Notes: a model not told the origin generated them from the letters alone. A stretch of 64,000 bases of DNA from Ktedonobacter racemifer DSM 44963 (GCF_000178855.1 NZ_ADVG01000001.1:310001-374000); one strand, 5' to 3'. Shown: positions 1 through 9,433, counted from the first letter of the stretch. Translations and numbers: made by a program.

Positions 1-984
1 GCTCCTGTCGGGGAAACGCGCGTCACAGCGCAAGAAGCGAGAGAGAGAATCGCAGGTTTGGGAGCACAGCATCCAACAGATCGGACGGGTCCCTGAAAAC
101 CACCAATGGATCTATGTGGGAGAGAGTGGCAGCGATGTGTACACCTTTTGGCAGACGTGTGAAGATCTCGGATATGACGCGTGTGTTGCGAGTGGCCCAG
201 GATCGTGATGTGGAGAAACCCGAAGGGGAGACAGAAGCAGTGCTCGATCCCGCGCATCTCAAAACTCTGGCGCGTTACCTGTCAGCCGCCGATGCCCATG
301 CAGTGAGCATTCCCGCCCAGCGTCAGCAGCCCAAACGTGAAGCGATGTTCCAGATCACCTTTCAACACGTACGGGTCCAGCCGCCTCTTCACGGAGCCTC
401 CTTACGCAAAACGGAGATCTGCGCCTGGGTTGTCCGGGTGTGGGAACCACAGCCGCCTGAAGGACAGGAGCCGTTAGAATGGATCGCGGTTTTCCACGCT
501 GCCGATAACGTGCGCGAGCGACGCCTGGGAGGTGGTGCAATGGTATGGCTGGCGCTGGCTGCTGGAGGATTTCCATAAAGCGCTCAAAACCGGCTGCCGG
601 ATGGAACACCACAACGTGCAAAGCATGGATGCCCAGTGGAGATTGCTCGCTATCCTGACTCCGATTGCTTTGCGTTTGCTCGTGATCCGGCGAGCAGCAC
701 AGCAAGCCATCGAGATCCCTGCGACCGCTGTGGTGTCCCAAGAAGCGATTCAAATTGTCGTCTTGCTGGATCATCGCCATAGGACTATTGAGACCGCCAA
801 GCAACTGTGGCGCGCCATTGCCCGCTTGGGGGGCTACCTCGACCGCAAGAGTGATGGTCCCCCCGGATGGCAGACCTTATGGAAAGGATGGATGCGGATC
901 ATGGACGTCCTGGAAGGCGTTCATCTCGCCACGCTTCTCCATCCTTCATGATTTGTGTGTAAGTGTAAACGCTTTAGTGCGGGG
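1..984 (+). pseudogene. IS4-like (Tn5-type) transposase, 5'-truncated by window edge, frameshifted
   Basis: This is the C-terminal two thirds of a DDE transposase whose reading frame is split. The middle segment around 60-160 reads IYVGESGSDVYTFWQ, corresponding to the family's VGDRGSD catalytic motif with D and R replaced by E and S. The next segment (RVAQDRDVEKPEGE onward) lies in another frame. A third break near 480-500 is caused by one extra base relative to the second copy at 7743-9261. The C-terminal part (QWYGWRWLLEDFHKALKTGC) carries the YREK-like helix with the catalytic Glu. The element's end is placed near 984, where sequence similarity to the second copy stops at a GGGG end. It has landed in another transposase gene. 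It is inactive as annotated. Confidence 0.8.
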
Positions 985-1317
985 AGCTTCAGTGAACGAT
1001 GGCTGATCAGTATCCAGACAACCCAACACCAATTGCCTGCGCCGACCCATGAGCGTTGTTTCGACCACCTCATCATCGGACGCGCCCGTGTATGCTTGCA
1101 GAATGACAGCCAGAGCCAACTGCGCAGGAGCGATGGGTGGGTGTCCTCGCTTGCTTGGCTGGTAGAGATTCGCCAGTTCCTGTTGGAACGATTCATCGAA
1201 CAATTCGTGTCGATGATGGCGCAGGAACACAAAGAGTTTCGCATGTCGTATGCGCGTCACAAGTTGCTCTTCTTGTGCCGAAAGGTTCGCTGGTGGTTGC
1301 CAAAATGGTGGCTGCAT
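985..1317 (-). pseudogene. N-terminal fragment of a DUF772/InsH-like transposase, interrupted by the IS4-like element
   Basis: About 111 codons starting MQPPFWQPPANLSAQEEQLV, with PPIAPAQLALAVILQAYTG and SDDEVVETTLMGRRRQ, which match the N-terminal DUF772 domain of IS5/IS1182-type transposases. The frame runs directly into the end of the IS4-like element at about 984, so the catalytic part is missing. The native stop is lost and the remaining codons past the junction come from IS sequence. Family-level identification is by motif only. Confidence 0.65.
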
Positions 1318-1371
1318 GGGCGTTCTCCAGGCGTGAGTTGGGCGTACGCGCGTGTCTGTCTCCGCGTATGG

Positions 1372-1518
1372 TTACCCAGCCGTGCTAAACAGACCGAAGA
1401 GGAGAGAAATCCCCACGAAGATGAGGATCGTGCTGGCAAGGTGCGAAAGGCCTGGTGAGAGAAACAACAGGAGACCGGCTCCAAAAGTCACAAGCACACT
1501 ACTCCAGGTGAGAAACAT
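1372..1518 (-). CDS. small hydrophobic membrane protein overlapping lgt
   Basis: A 48-residue product begins MFLTWSSVLVTFGAGLLLFL and consists of two hydrophobic stretches separated by a short polar turn (SPGLSHLAS), so it should be a two-helix inner-membrane peptide. Its ATG lies inside the last codons of lgt, giving a 20-bp overlap, and a GAGGA ribosome site sits 8 bases upstream within lgt. That arrangement suggests translational coupling. A longer in-frame start exists upstream but would run antiparallel in style to lgt's own coding frame and lacks a ribosome site. I do not recognise the family. It could be chance, but start signal, hydrophobicity and overlap together support it. Confidence 0.5.
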   Translation of the reverse strand: MFLTWSSVLVTFGAGLLLFLSPGLSHLASTILIFVGISLLFGLFSTAG

Positions 1519-2488
1519 GGACGGTTTCCTCCTCGATATTTGCTCGCACCGCTTTGTGCTTCGATAGGGGCATGCCGTAGGTTGCGGGAATCTCCCCTTC
1601 CGGAATAGGCTGAGCAAAACGCCAGTGTCTCACCCACAACGTCAGTGGGATCAAAAGCAGTAAGACAATGAGCGAGGTCCATTGGGCTTGCTTGAGCCCC
1701 CAATCCAGCGTGAAGAGCGGCACGACGGTATTCGCACGGGTAAAGAAGGCCAGAAACTGGGTAAGGGCATAGCCACCCAGATAGATGAGCAAGCGCATAC
1801 CGGGGCGGCGATACCATCGGGCCAGCAGCAGGAGTATTCCAATCAGCAGAAGGTTGAACAGGATCTCGTAGGCGGCTGCCGGTTGTACCGGGACATGGCA
1901 GGTGCCTGCTTCCGGATTCTGACAAGCCCAACTGGCCGGATTGTCATACACCGTGGACCAGGGAAGCATGCTGGAATACCCAATGATATCGCCGTTAATG
2001 AGATTACCGATTCGCGCGAATGGCTGGGCGCAAGCGGCAAAGAGCGCGCCTGCATCAAGCACCACCAGGGGATTAAGCCGCTCTTTCATGGCTCGCCAGA
2101 ACAGCACCGGCACGATCAGAAAAACCGCACCGTAAAACGCCATGCCGCCTTCCCAGGTTGCCAGGATATGCTGGGGTTTCAGAAGGTAATCCGGCACCAG
2201 GTCGGGCTGCTGGATGACAAAATAGAGGCGCCCGCCAACAAGACCAGCCACGACGCACCACCAGAGCATCCGGTAGATCTGTTCTTCTTTGAGGCCCTGG
2301 CGTGCGGTATACTTGCGAATCAACCAGAGGCCCATCACAATGGCTACGACATACATCAGGCCGTACCAATGCAGGGCCAGCGGACCCATGGAGAACAGGA
2401 CCGGGTTGATGTTCAGATGGATGTATGGGCCGATTTGAATCCATCCCCAATTGATGAGAAAAGCAAGAGGAATTGAGATACGTTCCAT
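1499..2488 (-). CDS. lgt: prolipoprotein diacylglyceryl transferase
   Basis: This 329-residue polytopic membrane enzyme would transfer diacylglycerol from phosphatidylglycerol to the lipobox cysteine of prolipoproteins. The family signature is visible: HWYGLMYVVAI near residue 40 with the conserved His, the GGRLYFV motif after the second helix, WEGGMAFYGA, and the catalytic-region motif ARIGNLINGDIIG near residue 157. Seven hydrophobic segments can be traced, ending with a polar cytoplasmic tail that is longer than in many homologues. A GGAG site lies about 11 bases before the ATG. It stands alone apart from the overlapping 48-codon ORF, next to a solo TnpB. A lipoprotein substrate with lipobox LLAAC is encoded at 26192. 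Confidence 0.95.
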   Translation of the reverse strand: MERISIPLAFLINWGWIQIGPYIHLNINPVLFSMGPLALHWYGLMYVVAIVMGLWLIRKYTARQGLKEEQIYRMLWWCVVAGLVGGRLYFVIQQPDLVPDYLLKPQHILATWEGGMAFYGAVFLIVPVLFWRAMKERLNPLVVLDAGALFAACAQPFARIGNLINGDIIGYSSMLPWSTVYDNPASWACQNPEAGTCHVPVQPAAAYEILFNLLLIGILLLLARWYRRPGMRLLIYLGGYALTQFLAFFTRANTVVPLFTLDWGLKQAQWTSLIVLLLLIPLTLWVRHWRFAQPIPEGEIPATYGMPLSKHKAVRANIEEETVHVSHLE

Positions 2489-2626
2489 AGTTCACACTGC
2501 TCCAATTTTCATATGCAAATGTATGCAAACACACATCCACACAGAATTTTGTTGTTGCTGTTTCAATCTTCGCAGCCTCCAGGCACTATGCGCCTTTTGG
2601 TCTTACACCAAGTCCACAGCCGAGTT

Positions 2627-3766
2627 TTACGTCGCGTCCGAGCCAGTGCCGCCGACGACTTGATCACTGAGCCCGATCAAGCGAAGGGCTTCGTACAGGA
2701 TGTTCAACGAGGCATTCCCATCCCTATCCTGGGGGAAGAGATGGTATGCGCATTGGTGATTCTGGCACAGGAAGACCCGATCAGAGAGCTGCATGTCTTC
2801 CCACCTCCAACCGCAAGCATGACAGGTCTTACTGGAAGGGAAAAAGCGTCCCACCTTCACCACCTGCCCGCCACGCTGTTCAACCTTCCTGGTGAGCAGG
2901 TTCACCAGTTTGCCAAGTGCGGCATCGGAGAACGAGCGAGCCAGCTTGCGATTTTTGAGCAACCCCTTGAGATGGAGATCCTCGACACCGACGATCCCGT
3001 AACAAGTGGCAAGCTTGGTGGTCAGTTTGTGCAGCGCATCATCTCGCAGGCAGGTAATGCGATAGTGGAGCCGTGCCACCTGGCGACGGGCTCTCTCCCG
3101 GTTCTTTGAGCCAGGTTTCCGCCGATGCAGCCGCTTGTTGGCCTGACGCAGCTTTTTGAGGGCCGTGGTGAGATATTTTTGGTTCTCAAATTCCTCACCG
3201 GTACTCAAGGTTGCCAGTCGATTCAAGCCCATATCGATCCCAACGGCTGCAGAGCGTTTGGTGGGCTGTTCATCTGGGACTTCCATCGTGATAGCGATGA
3301 ACCACCAGTCCGAAGTACGTGTCACCCGCGCCCCGGTGATCTTTCCCTTGAATCGGAGATTCTCGGCCATGTTGACCCAACCGAGTTTGGGTATCCACAC
3401 GCGGTGGGCGCCCACTTCCATCTGATCGTTCGCCAGATAAAAGCTTGGTTTACTGCGCTTTTTGCTCTTGAACCTGGGTCTTCGTGCCTTTCCCTCGAAG
3501 AAGGCCTTGAAGGCTTTGCCCAGGTCCAGGAACGGCTGATCCGAGGCATTCTTGGTAATTTCCCACGTCCAAGGGAACTGCTCGCGCCGAATCTCGTTAC
3601 ATTGTTTCTTGAGCTGTAACGCTGTGGGCTTCTCCCCGGTTTCATATTGCCGGGTCCATTCCGCGAGCGCCCAATTCCACACAAATCGCGCAACACCTGC
3701 TGCTTTGGCAAAGTACACTTTTTGCTCATCAGTGGGATGAAGACGGATTTTGTGGGCTCGAATCAT
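2627..3766 (-). CDS. tnpB: TnpB, RNA-guided nuclease of an IS200/IS605 (IS1341-type) element
   Basis: A 379-residue TnpB with the N-terminal HTH_OrfB start MIRAHKIRLHPTDEQKVYFA, RuvC-I GIDMGLNRLATL near residue 175, RuvC-II GVEDLHLKGL, a zinc site made of CHACGW and CQNHQC, and RuvC-III DRDGNASLNI. All three catalytic acidic residues are present, so it may be active. No TnpA lies beside it, which makes it a TnpB-only element that would need a transposase in trans. A small hairpin at 2597-2611 just after the stop could belong to the right end and the omega RNA. Known TnpB proteins cut DNA next to a TAM using RNA from this end. The guide sequence cannot be fixed without knowing the exact right boundary. 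Confidence 0.9.
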   Translation of the reverse strand: MIRAHKIRLHPTDEQKVYFAKAAGVARFVWNWALAEWTRQYETGEKPTALQLKKQCNEIRREQFPWTWEITKNASDQPFLDLGKAFKAFFEGKARRPRFKSKKRSKPSFYLANDQMEVGAHRVWIPKLGWVNMAENLRFKGKITGARVTRTSDWWFIAITMEVPDEQPTKRSAAVGIDMGLNRLATLSTGEEFENQKYLTTALKKLRQANKRLHRRKPGSKNRERARRQVARLHYRITCLRDDALHKLTTKLATCYGIVGVEDLHLKGLLKNRKLARSFSDAALGKLVNLLTRKVEQRGGQVVKVGRFFPSSKTCHACGWRWEDMQLSDRVFLCQNHQCAYHLFPQDRDGNASLNILYEALRLIGLSDQVVGGTGSDAT

Positions 3767-3958
3767 TCTTTAGATCACCTTTTAAACTCTAAGGACTTTT
3801 ATGCATGTCTATTCTAGAACATTTCTTCTCTGATGTCAATGGGAAAGGAATGTATGCCATTTGCTGTTCTTTGCATACATTCTCCCACCTTTTGGCGAGC
3901 TGTTGATTCCTCTTTCGCCAGGGGAACACCCGCTCTTCAGCTTCCCCCTCAAGTTCAG

Positions 3959-4714
3959 TCAAAGCACCCTGCCTGCAAGCCCACAGACGTTGAAGAAGAC
4001 CACGCTGCTCACACCCAGAAACAGGTCGAACAGGACGACGCTGCTTGCCAGTGTCAGCATAGAGCGCCACAACTTCCCCCGACGACCAGAGGACATTCGC
4101 TCGTGGGAGACTCGCCGCCAGCACTCCAGGGAAGCCAGCCCCACTGCCAGGGTGATTAACAAGAACGTCAGCGGCCAGTTCCAAGAGAGCAGTGTCGTGC
4201 TCCAGTTCACCCGTACCCCCACCAAACGGGCGACCAGCGCACCCAGGACGAAAACGGCAGCCAACAGCATACGCCGTTCCGCCCGGGTTCTCATGCGCAC
4301 CACGAGGAATCCTGCCAGCGGAAGCAAGAGTGCCGCCACTCCACAGCCTCCAAGCACAAAGGCGCTGAAGAGGGTCAAGGTGAAGGAAGATGTGTGGGCA
4401 AACAGGGGTTCCACGAGGGCTGTGGTACTGATGACACTCAAGGCGTAGACCAGTCCAGGCAGGAGCAGAATTCCTCCCCGCAAGGCATGGGGGTGCATTT
4501 CTCTGGCCCAGGCTTCGGCAAAGGCGGCAGGATTGGGACCAACAACTGTTTCCAGAGATTTTCCATCCATCGCTGCCTGGAGAAGGTGGTGCTCTAATTC
4601 CAGTTGCATCTCGTTCCTGTGCGCCTTCGCAATCCCCCGCAGTTCCCAGTACCTCCCACATGCCTCACTGAGGTCGGAGATCTGGCTGCGGGTGGGCTGA
4701 TCGAGGATCAACAT
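3959..4714 (-). CDS. HAAS/DUF1700-type membrane protein paired with PadR
   Basis: About 251 residues. The N-terminal 80 residues are helical and soluble (AHRNEMQLELEHHLLQAAMDG), resembling the HAAS signalling domain that accompanies PadR regulators. They are followed by roughly five membrane helices, such as GGILLLPGLVYALSVISTTA and MLLAAVFVLGALVARL. The ATG at 4714 has AAAGGAG at good spacing; another ATG lies two codons upstream. The gene overlaps the end of the padR gene by about 50 bases, so the two are co-transcribed and probably coupled. Its biochemical role is unknown; family knowledge suggests it modulates envelope functions under PadR control. Confidence 0.7.
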   Translation of the reverse strand: MLILDQPTRSQISDLSEACGRYWELRGIAKAHRNEMQLELEHHLLQAAMDGKSLETVVGPNPAAFAEAWAREMHPHALRGGILLLPGLVYALSVISTTALVEPLFAHTSSFTLTLFSAFVLGGCGVAALLLPLAGFLVVRMRTRAERRMLLAAVFVLGALVARLVGVRVNWSTTLLSWNWPLTFLLITLAVGLASLECWRRVSHERMSSGRRGKLWRSMLTLASSVVLFDLFLGVSSVVFFNVCGLAGRVL

Positions 4715-5045
4715 CAGCATGTGCTCCTTTCAAAATCTGTGAAACGGCCTGGGCAAAGCTGTCCCACTCAGCCTGCCACTCGGCCAATTGTTCGGCTCCT
4801 TTGGGGAGAAGACGATAGTACTTGCGCGGAGGGCCATCCGTTGAGGGGACAAGATATCCTTCCAGGTAGCCGCGCTGTTGCAGACGGCTGAGAAGAGGAT
4901 AGATACTGCCTTCGCTCACCAGCGAGAGTCCTTGCTGGGCCAAGCGTTGGACCATCTCGTAGCCATAACAGGGCCGCTGAGCAATGGTGGCCAGCAGACA
5001 CATATCCAACGTGCCCTTGAGCAATTGGGTCAAGCGTGCCTCCAC
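4665..5045 (-). CDS. PadR family transcriptional regulator
   Basis: A 126-residue winged-helix regulator. It shows the PadR hallmarks LLKGTLDMCLLATIAQRPCYGYEMVQRLAQ and EGSIYPLLSRLQQRGYLEGY, followed by a beta wing and GPPRKYYRLLPKGAEQL. A C-terminal helix for dimerisation follows. It is the first gene of a two-gene operon with the HAAS-type membrane protein, the usual PadR/HAAS arrangement. A sigma70-like promoter lies 46-74 bases upstream and overlaps a small dyad, compatible with autorepression. The ligand is unknown. Confidence 0.88.
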   Translation of the reverse strand: MEARLTQLLKGTLDMCLLATIAQRPCYGYEMVQRLAQQGLSLVSEGSIYPLLSRLQQRGYLEGYLVPSTDGPPRKYYRLLPKGAEQLAEWQAEWDSFAQAVSQILKGAHADVDPRSAHPQPDLRPQ

Positions 5046-5090
5046 GAAGGTCTTCCTTTCACTATCTTGCAGTGCAGTATACTGAAGAAA

Positions 5091-5119
5091 AGTATATCAC
5101 ATCGTATCTTGTGATGCAA
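5091..5119 (-). promoter_or_regulatory. sigma70-type promoter of the padR operon
   Basis: Read on the minus strand, TTGCAT (5114-5119) and TATACT (5091-5096) are separated by exactly 17 bases. An ATCACA/TGTGAT dyad (5096-5114) overlaps the spacer and is a candidate PadR operator. The decayed transposase remnant begins immediately upstream, so the promoter sits at the junction. Confidence 0.55.
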
Positions 5120-5129
5120 GAGAGCGAAA

Positions 5130-5838
5130 GGAACAACTACCGTCTCGATGAGCTTCTGATACAGCTGCTTTTGCTCGGCCTCTTTGGCCTCACCCTTGCG
5201 CCTCAGCTGCCGATGCAGCCGTTGGGCTGTCTGTTTGGCTGAGCGCAGCCGTGAGCGGCAGGTCGCCTGGAGAGAGCTTACCTGATGCGTGACCATCCCT
5301 TTGGCCTTCTTCACGATGCAAGAGAGGACCCGTACACTGTCCACCAGCAGTCCACTGTCCGTCGGGTGATGAATCTCGGTTTGCACGCAGGTCGCGTCCA
5401 ATCGTAGTTTGCGCCCCTTGGTTACCTTGGCTTGCACTGCCAGCTCCACCACGCGATCGTTCAAGGCATGCAGCGTCTGGGGGGCGCAAGGTTCGCAACC
5501 AGCGCAGCAAGGTTGTTTCATCGGGCACTGCCTCACGCATACACCCGGCAAAACCAGCGCAGCACCAGACTGTCCTTGACTCGCTCTTCGGTTTCCCGAT
5601 AGCTCCACTGATACAGATGTTTGCACACCAGCATGCGCAAGATCACTTCCACCGGCGTCGAGGGGCGACCATGAACGAGTGTGAAGCGGTGTCGCTTCCC
5701 CAAATCCGCACGCACCTGTTGGTAGAGCTGATCATCCTCCAACAGCCGATCCAGTTCCTTGAGCACCGGATCCGTCTGGGCAGCCAGTTCAGGCACACGG
5801 GCAAAGACATTTTCTGGTGGATATGCATCGACGAGCAT
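5130..5838 (-). pseudogene. DUF772-type transposase (IS5/IS1182-like), frameshifted and C-terminally truncated
   Basis: A strong ribosome site (AGGAGGAG) precedes MLVDAYPPENVFARVPELAA. The DUF772 core (STPVEVILRMLVCKHLYQW, YRETEERVKDSLVLRWFCR) is in one frame. The segment REAVPDETTLLRWLRTLRP shifts to a second, and the catalytic-region segment LRLDATCVQTEIHHPTDSGL to a third. The protein then stops being recognisable near 5130, well short of the roughly 450 residues usual for this family, at the junction with the padR promoter. It is a dead insertion sequence. Confidence 0.75.
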
Positions 5839-6205
5839 CTTTCTCTCCTCCTTTCCTTCAGGATAGCACCGCCTCGAAGTGGACTGGTCACCTCCCTCTG
5901 CTTTCAGAGAACCTCGTCTGACCAGCGACTCAAGCACCCAGGCAAGTGTTGCTCAAGACCCTTTGGCTTCGGAAGCGGGATGAAGGGGCCCATTTTGCAG
6001 GGGATACTAGTACTAGCTAGAGTCACTACCGCTTTTTCCGGAATGTCAATGGCTTTTGGGAAATGTATAGTAACGGCACCAAACGCCTCGTACCTTTTTG
6101 AAAGGGCTTAATGCTGGCGAATGCGTAGCCGCTTTCACTCAAAATGAGGAAGAGTTATGCCATTCTGAGAGGCCCTGTACGTTCAGAGATCTGAGGAGCA
6201 AAAGT

Positions 6206-6895
6206 ATGAGCTTTATTTATGAGGAAAGATTGTCGGACTCACCTTATGTAGAAACCATTACGCATGGGCGAACGGAGGGTGAGGGTTCTTCTCTCCGTCC
6301 GGCAGAGACTCATTGGCACATGGTCTTCGTCAGATATCATGGCAAGGCCCAACTCATAGTCGCCGGACCATTGACGACATCTGGCATAGTGTCTTACACA
6401 GAAGGGGCTGAGATTATTTGGATCAAGTTTCAACTTGGCACATTTATGCCCCATCTTCCCACAAGGCAACTCCTGGATGGGCAGACGAGCCTTCCTGAAG
6501 CCTCCGGTCGATATTTCTGGCTGCATGGTTCTACGTGGCAATTTCCAGACTATGAAAATGTCGATACGTTTATAGACAGGCTTGTGCGTAATGATGTGCT
6601 CGTTCGTGATTCAGTCGTGAATGCGGTGTTACAAAACCATCCGCAAGAGATGGCATCCCGCACGGTACGACATCGTTTTTTACAAGCGACCGGATTGACT
6701 CAAAGTTATATTCGTCAAGTCGAACGCGCGAAACGGGCGGAGGAGCTTTTGTGGCAAGGCAAATCGATCCTTGATACCGTTCACGAGGCTGGCTATTTCG
6801 ATCAGCCCCATCTGACCAGGTCAATGAAGCAATTGATTGGACAAACGCCAGCACAAATTGTCCGTGAGTATAGAGCTGAAAAACTTGCCATTTGA
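6206..6895 (+). CDS. AraC family transcriptional regulator
   Basis: A 229-residue protein starting at the ATG preceded by GAGGAG at optimal spacing; a longer ORF extends upstream without a ribosome site. The N-terminal 130 residues resemble a cupin-like sensing region (RPAETHWHMVFVRYHGKAQL). The C-terminal 90 residues form an AraC DNA-binding domain, with the first helix-turn-helix at TVRHRFLQATGLTQSYIRQVERAKRAEELL and the second at ILDTVHEAGYFDQPHLTRSMKQLIGQTPAQI. The downstream VOC gene lies in the same orientation 124 bases away and is a plausible target. Ligand unknown. Confidence 0.85.
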   Translation: MSFIYEERLSDSPYVETITHGRTEGEGSSLRPAETHWHMVFVRYHGKAQLIVAGPLTTSGIVSYTEGAEIIWIKFQLGTFMPHLPTRQLLDGQTSLPEASGRYFWLHGSTWQFPDYENVDTFIDRLVRNDVLVRDSVVNAVLQNHPQEMASRTVRHRFLQATGLTQSYIRQVERAKRAEELLWQGKSILDTVHEAGYFDQPHLTRSMKQLIGQTPAQIVREYRAEKLAI

Positions 6896-7019
6896 TACAA
6901 GACACGATCCTCTGATTAGGGTATTCTACTGAAGGACGGCAGAGATGACTATCATCTTTGCTCAACTCCAGGCGATTTTCGAGAAAGCAAAAAACGGACA
7001 ATGATTCAGAGGAGATGCT

Positions 7020-7463
7020 ATGCAAAAAATCATCCCATTCTTATGGTTCGACCATCAAGCGGAAGAGGCTGCACATTTTTATACGTCTCTTTTTCAAGAT
7101 GCAAAAATTGTGAGTACCGTGCTCGGGCCAGAGGGAACAGTTATGTCAGTGACATTCCAGCTTGAAGGGCAAGATTTCATGGCGTTAAACGGTGGACCGC
7201 AATTCACCTTCACGGAGGCCATATCGTTTTTCGTGAAGTGCGAGACGCAGGAAAAGGTAGATGAGTTGTGGGAGAAGCTTTCCAAAGGAGGAGAAGAAGG
7301 CCAATGTGGCTGGTTGAAAGATCAATATGGTTTGTCCTGGCAGATTATTCCTAATGCGTTGAACGAAGCGCTTCAAGACAAGGACCCTGAGAAGGCTGGC
7401 AGAGCCATGCAAGCAATGCTTAAAATGAGGAAGATCATCATAAAAGATCTCCTAGAAGCATAA
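7020..7463 (+). CDS. VOC (glyoxalase/PhnB-like) superfamily protein
   Basis: A 147-residue protein with GAGGAG just before its ATG. The sequence [25 protein letters not shown] and [29 protein letters not shown] match the 3-demethylubiquinone-9 3-methyltransferase (PhnB-like) subgroup of the vicinal oxygen chelate fold. That subgroup name is historical and most members have unknown substrates. It has two beta-alpha-beta-beta-beta units, with the aromatic [20 protein letters not shown] strand typical of the group. Transcribed in the same direction as the AraC gene. Confidence 0.85.
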   Translation: MQKIIPFLWFDHQAEEAAHFYTSLFQDAKIVSTVLGPEGTVMSVTFQLEGQDFMALNGGPQFTFTEAISFFVKCETQEKVDELWEKLSKGGEEGQCGWLKDQYGLSWQIIPNALNEALQDKDPEKAGRAMQAMLKMRKIIIKDLLEA

Positions 7464-7520
7464 AGACACGAAAGAAGCATAAAGTGTGGCTATGGCTGTG
7501 GTAAAAGAGAGTTTGGAAGG

Positions 7521-7559
7521 GGTCAGTTTGGCAACATTTGGAACGTTGTCAAACTGGCC
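7521..7559. repeat. imperfect 15-bp hairpin downstream of the VOC gene
   Basis: GGTCAGTTTGGCAAC (7521-7535) pairs with GTTGTCAAACTGGCC (7545-7559), 13 of 15 matching, with a 9-base loop. There is no run of T after it, so a Rho-independent terminator is possible but not typical. Confidence 0.5.
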
Positions 7560-7742
7560 GCTGTACTAATTCCCTGGGCTATCTGTTCGAAAAATAGCCT
7601 CGCATTCTCAATGAAGACAGGCTTCGCAAAAGTTAGGACGCCGCGATGTCACGCTCGGGGAAGACCGATGCGGGGTTCGCGTTCCTCCAGTCGCTCAAAT
7701 GCTCGCTGTTCTGAATTCTCTGGTTCTTTCCTTGGTCAGATA

Positions 7743-9261
7743 CCCCATGGCTAAAGCTTTACACGTACACACAAAATCATAAAGGATGGAGAAGCGTGGC
7801 GAGATGAACGCCTTCCAGGACGTCCATGACCCGCATCCATCCTTTCCATAAAGTCTGCCATCCGGGGGGACCATCACTCTTGCGGTCGAGGTAGCCCCCC
7901 AAGCGGGCAATGGCGCGCCACAGTTGCTTGGCGGTCTCAATAGTCCTATGGCGGGGATCCAGCAAGACGACGATTTGAACCGCTTCTTGGGAAACCACAG
8001 CGGTCGCAGGGATCTCGATGGCTTGCTGCGCTGCTCGCCGGATCACGAGCAAACGCAAAGCTATCGGGGTCAGGATAGCGAGCAATCTCCACTGGGCATC
8101 CATGCTTTGCACGTTGTGGTGTTCCATCCGGCAGCCGGTTTTGAGCGCTTTATGGAAATCCTCCAGCAGCCAGCGCCAGCCATACCATTGCACCACCTCC
8201 CAGGCATCGCTCGCACACGTTATCGGCAGCGTGGTCAACAAAATCCATTCTAACGGCTCCTGTCCTTCAGGCGGCTGTGGTTCCCACACCCGCACCACCC
8301 AGGCGCAGATCTCCGTTTTGCGTAAGGAGGCTCCGTGAAGAGGCGGCTGGACCCGTACGTGTTGAAAGGTGATCTGCAACATCGCCTCACGTTTGGGCTG
8401 CTGACGCTGGGCGGGAATGCTCACTGCATGGGCATCGACGGCTGGCAGGTGACGCACCAGGGTTTTGAGATGCTCCGGATCGAGCACGGCTTCTGTCTCC
8501 CCTTCGGGTTTCTCCACATCACGATCCTGGGCCACTCGCAACACGCGCATCATATCCGAGATCTTCACACGTCTGCCAAAAGGTGTACACATCGCTGCCG
8601 CTATCTCCCACGTAGATCCATTGGTGGTTCTCAGGGACCCGTCCGATCTGTTGGATGCTGTGCTCCCAAACCTGCGATTCTCTCTCTCGCTTCTTGCGCT
8701 GTGACGCGCGTTTCCCCCACAGGAGCGAGCTTGCGAAGGAAAGGTAAGAGGGTCATGCATCCCAAAATCTCCTGCGTCTGCGAGTGCATCGCGAGCACCG
8801 TGTGCAGACTGAAACCAATATTCTCTTTGCTGTTGCCCACCGGCCCCCGCCCTTTGAGAGCGTGATGCGTCGTGAAGTCAAACTCGGTCGTGTCTGCCAG
8901 CAGGAGCGTGCGTGAGCATTGGCTCGCCTCGTGATAGACCTGACTCCAATGGGGCATCAGGATCTCCTGATAGTTGAAAGCTGGATCATTCAGGAAACGA
9001 TACGCCCCCTGCGTTTCTCCCCAGGTCTCTAAAGCGTGAGGCAACGAGGCCGATGGGTTCTCCGCCAGGGCGTTTGCGATCTTGATCAAACGATCAGTAC
9101 GACGTGGATCTCCCAATTCTGCTGCTCCAAAGTTCTGGGCGGCCCACGTGTCGGCATGCTGCAAGGGTTCTTGTTCCATGAGCCTTCCTCCTTCGCTTGT
9201 TCTTGCTTTTCTTTTCAGCACGCCAACACTTGTGTGGAAGTGACAGGGCTAAAGCCAGGGG
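7743..9261 (-). mobile_element. IS4-like insertion sequence, copy 2, complete but with inactive transposase
   Basis: Ends are recognisable as imperfect inverted repeats: CCCCATGGCTAAAGC at 7743 and its counterpart CCCCTGGCTTTAGC read inward from 9261. The length is about 1.52 kb. No convincing target duplication flanks it. The interior is nearly identical to the truncated copy at 1-984. Confidence 0.65.
7777..9179 (-). pseudogene. IS4-like (Tn5-type) transposase with two frameshifts
   Basis: A strong GGAGGAAGG site precedes MEQEPLQHADTWAAQNFG. Frame 1 holds the Tn5-like DNA-binding domain (GDPRRTDRLIKIANALAENP) and the first catalytic Asp in LLADTTEFDFT. Near 8700 the frame shifts to QVWEHSIQQIGRVPENHQW and the second-Asp motif, here VGESGSD instead of VGDRGSD. 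Near 8550 it shifts again to RVAQDRDVEKPEGE and continues to the end with the Glu-containing YGWRWLLEDFHKALKTG. The copy at 1-984 shares the second shift and the altered motif, so the damage predates duplication. The element could only have moved using a transposase supplied in trans. Confidence 0.8.
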
Positions 9262-9433
9262 TCCCCGCATGGCGTGGTTCTTATGATGGATTTCTATCAC
9301 GTTTCCAATGTGGCTCGCCAAATCAGGCGTTTTTCATCGCATCTGGAGGAAGCTTTTGCCTGGTTACTCTAACTTTTGTGAAGCCCTGAACTCTTTCTTG
9401 TCTAGTGTAGCACTGTAGATCGCCACGTCATGG

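Larger units (their letters stand above)
7620..9385. mobile_element. outer inverted-repeat element containing a nested IS4-like insertion
   Basis: GGCTTCGCAAAAGTTAG (7620-7636) and CTAACTTTTGTGAAGCC (9369-9385) are inverted repeats matching at 16 of 17 positions. Between them lie about 106 bases on each side of the IS4-like element at 7743-9261. The simplest reading is a short (about 240 bp) inverted-repeat element, MITE-like or an IS remnant, into which the IS4-like element jumped. No coding sequence remains in the outer element. Confidence 0.5.

Noticed and set aside
1682..2476. 264-codon plus-strand frame over lgt
   Set aside because: Antisense shadow of lgt, whose motifs are unambiguous.
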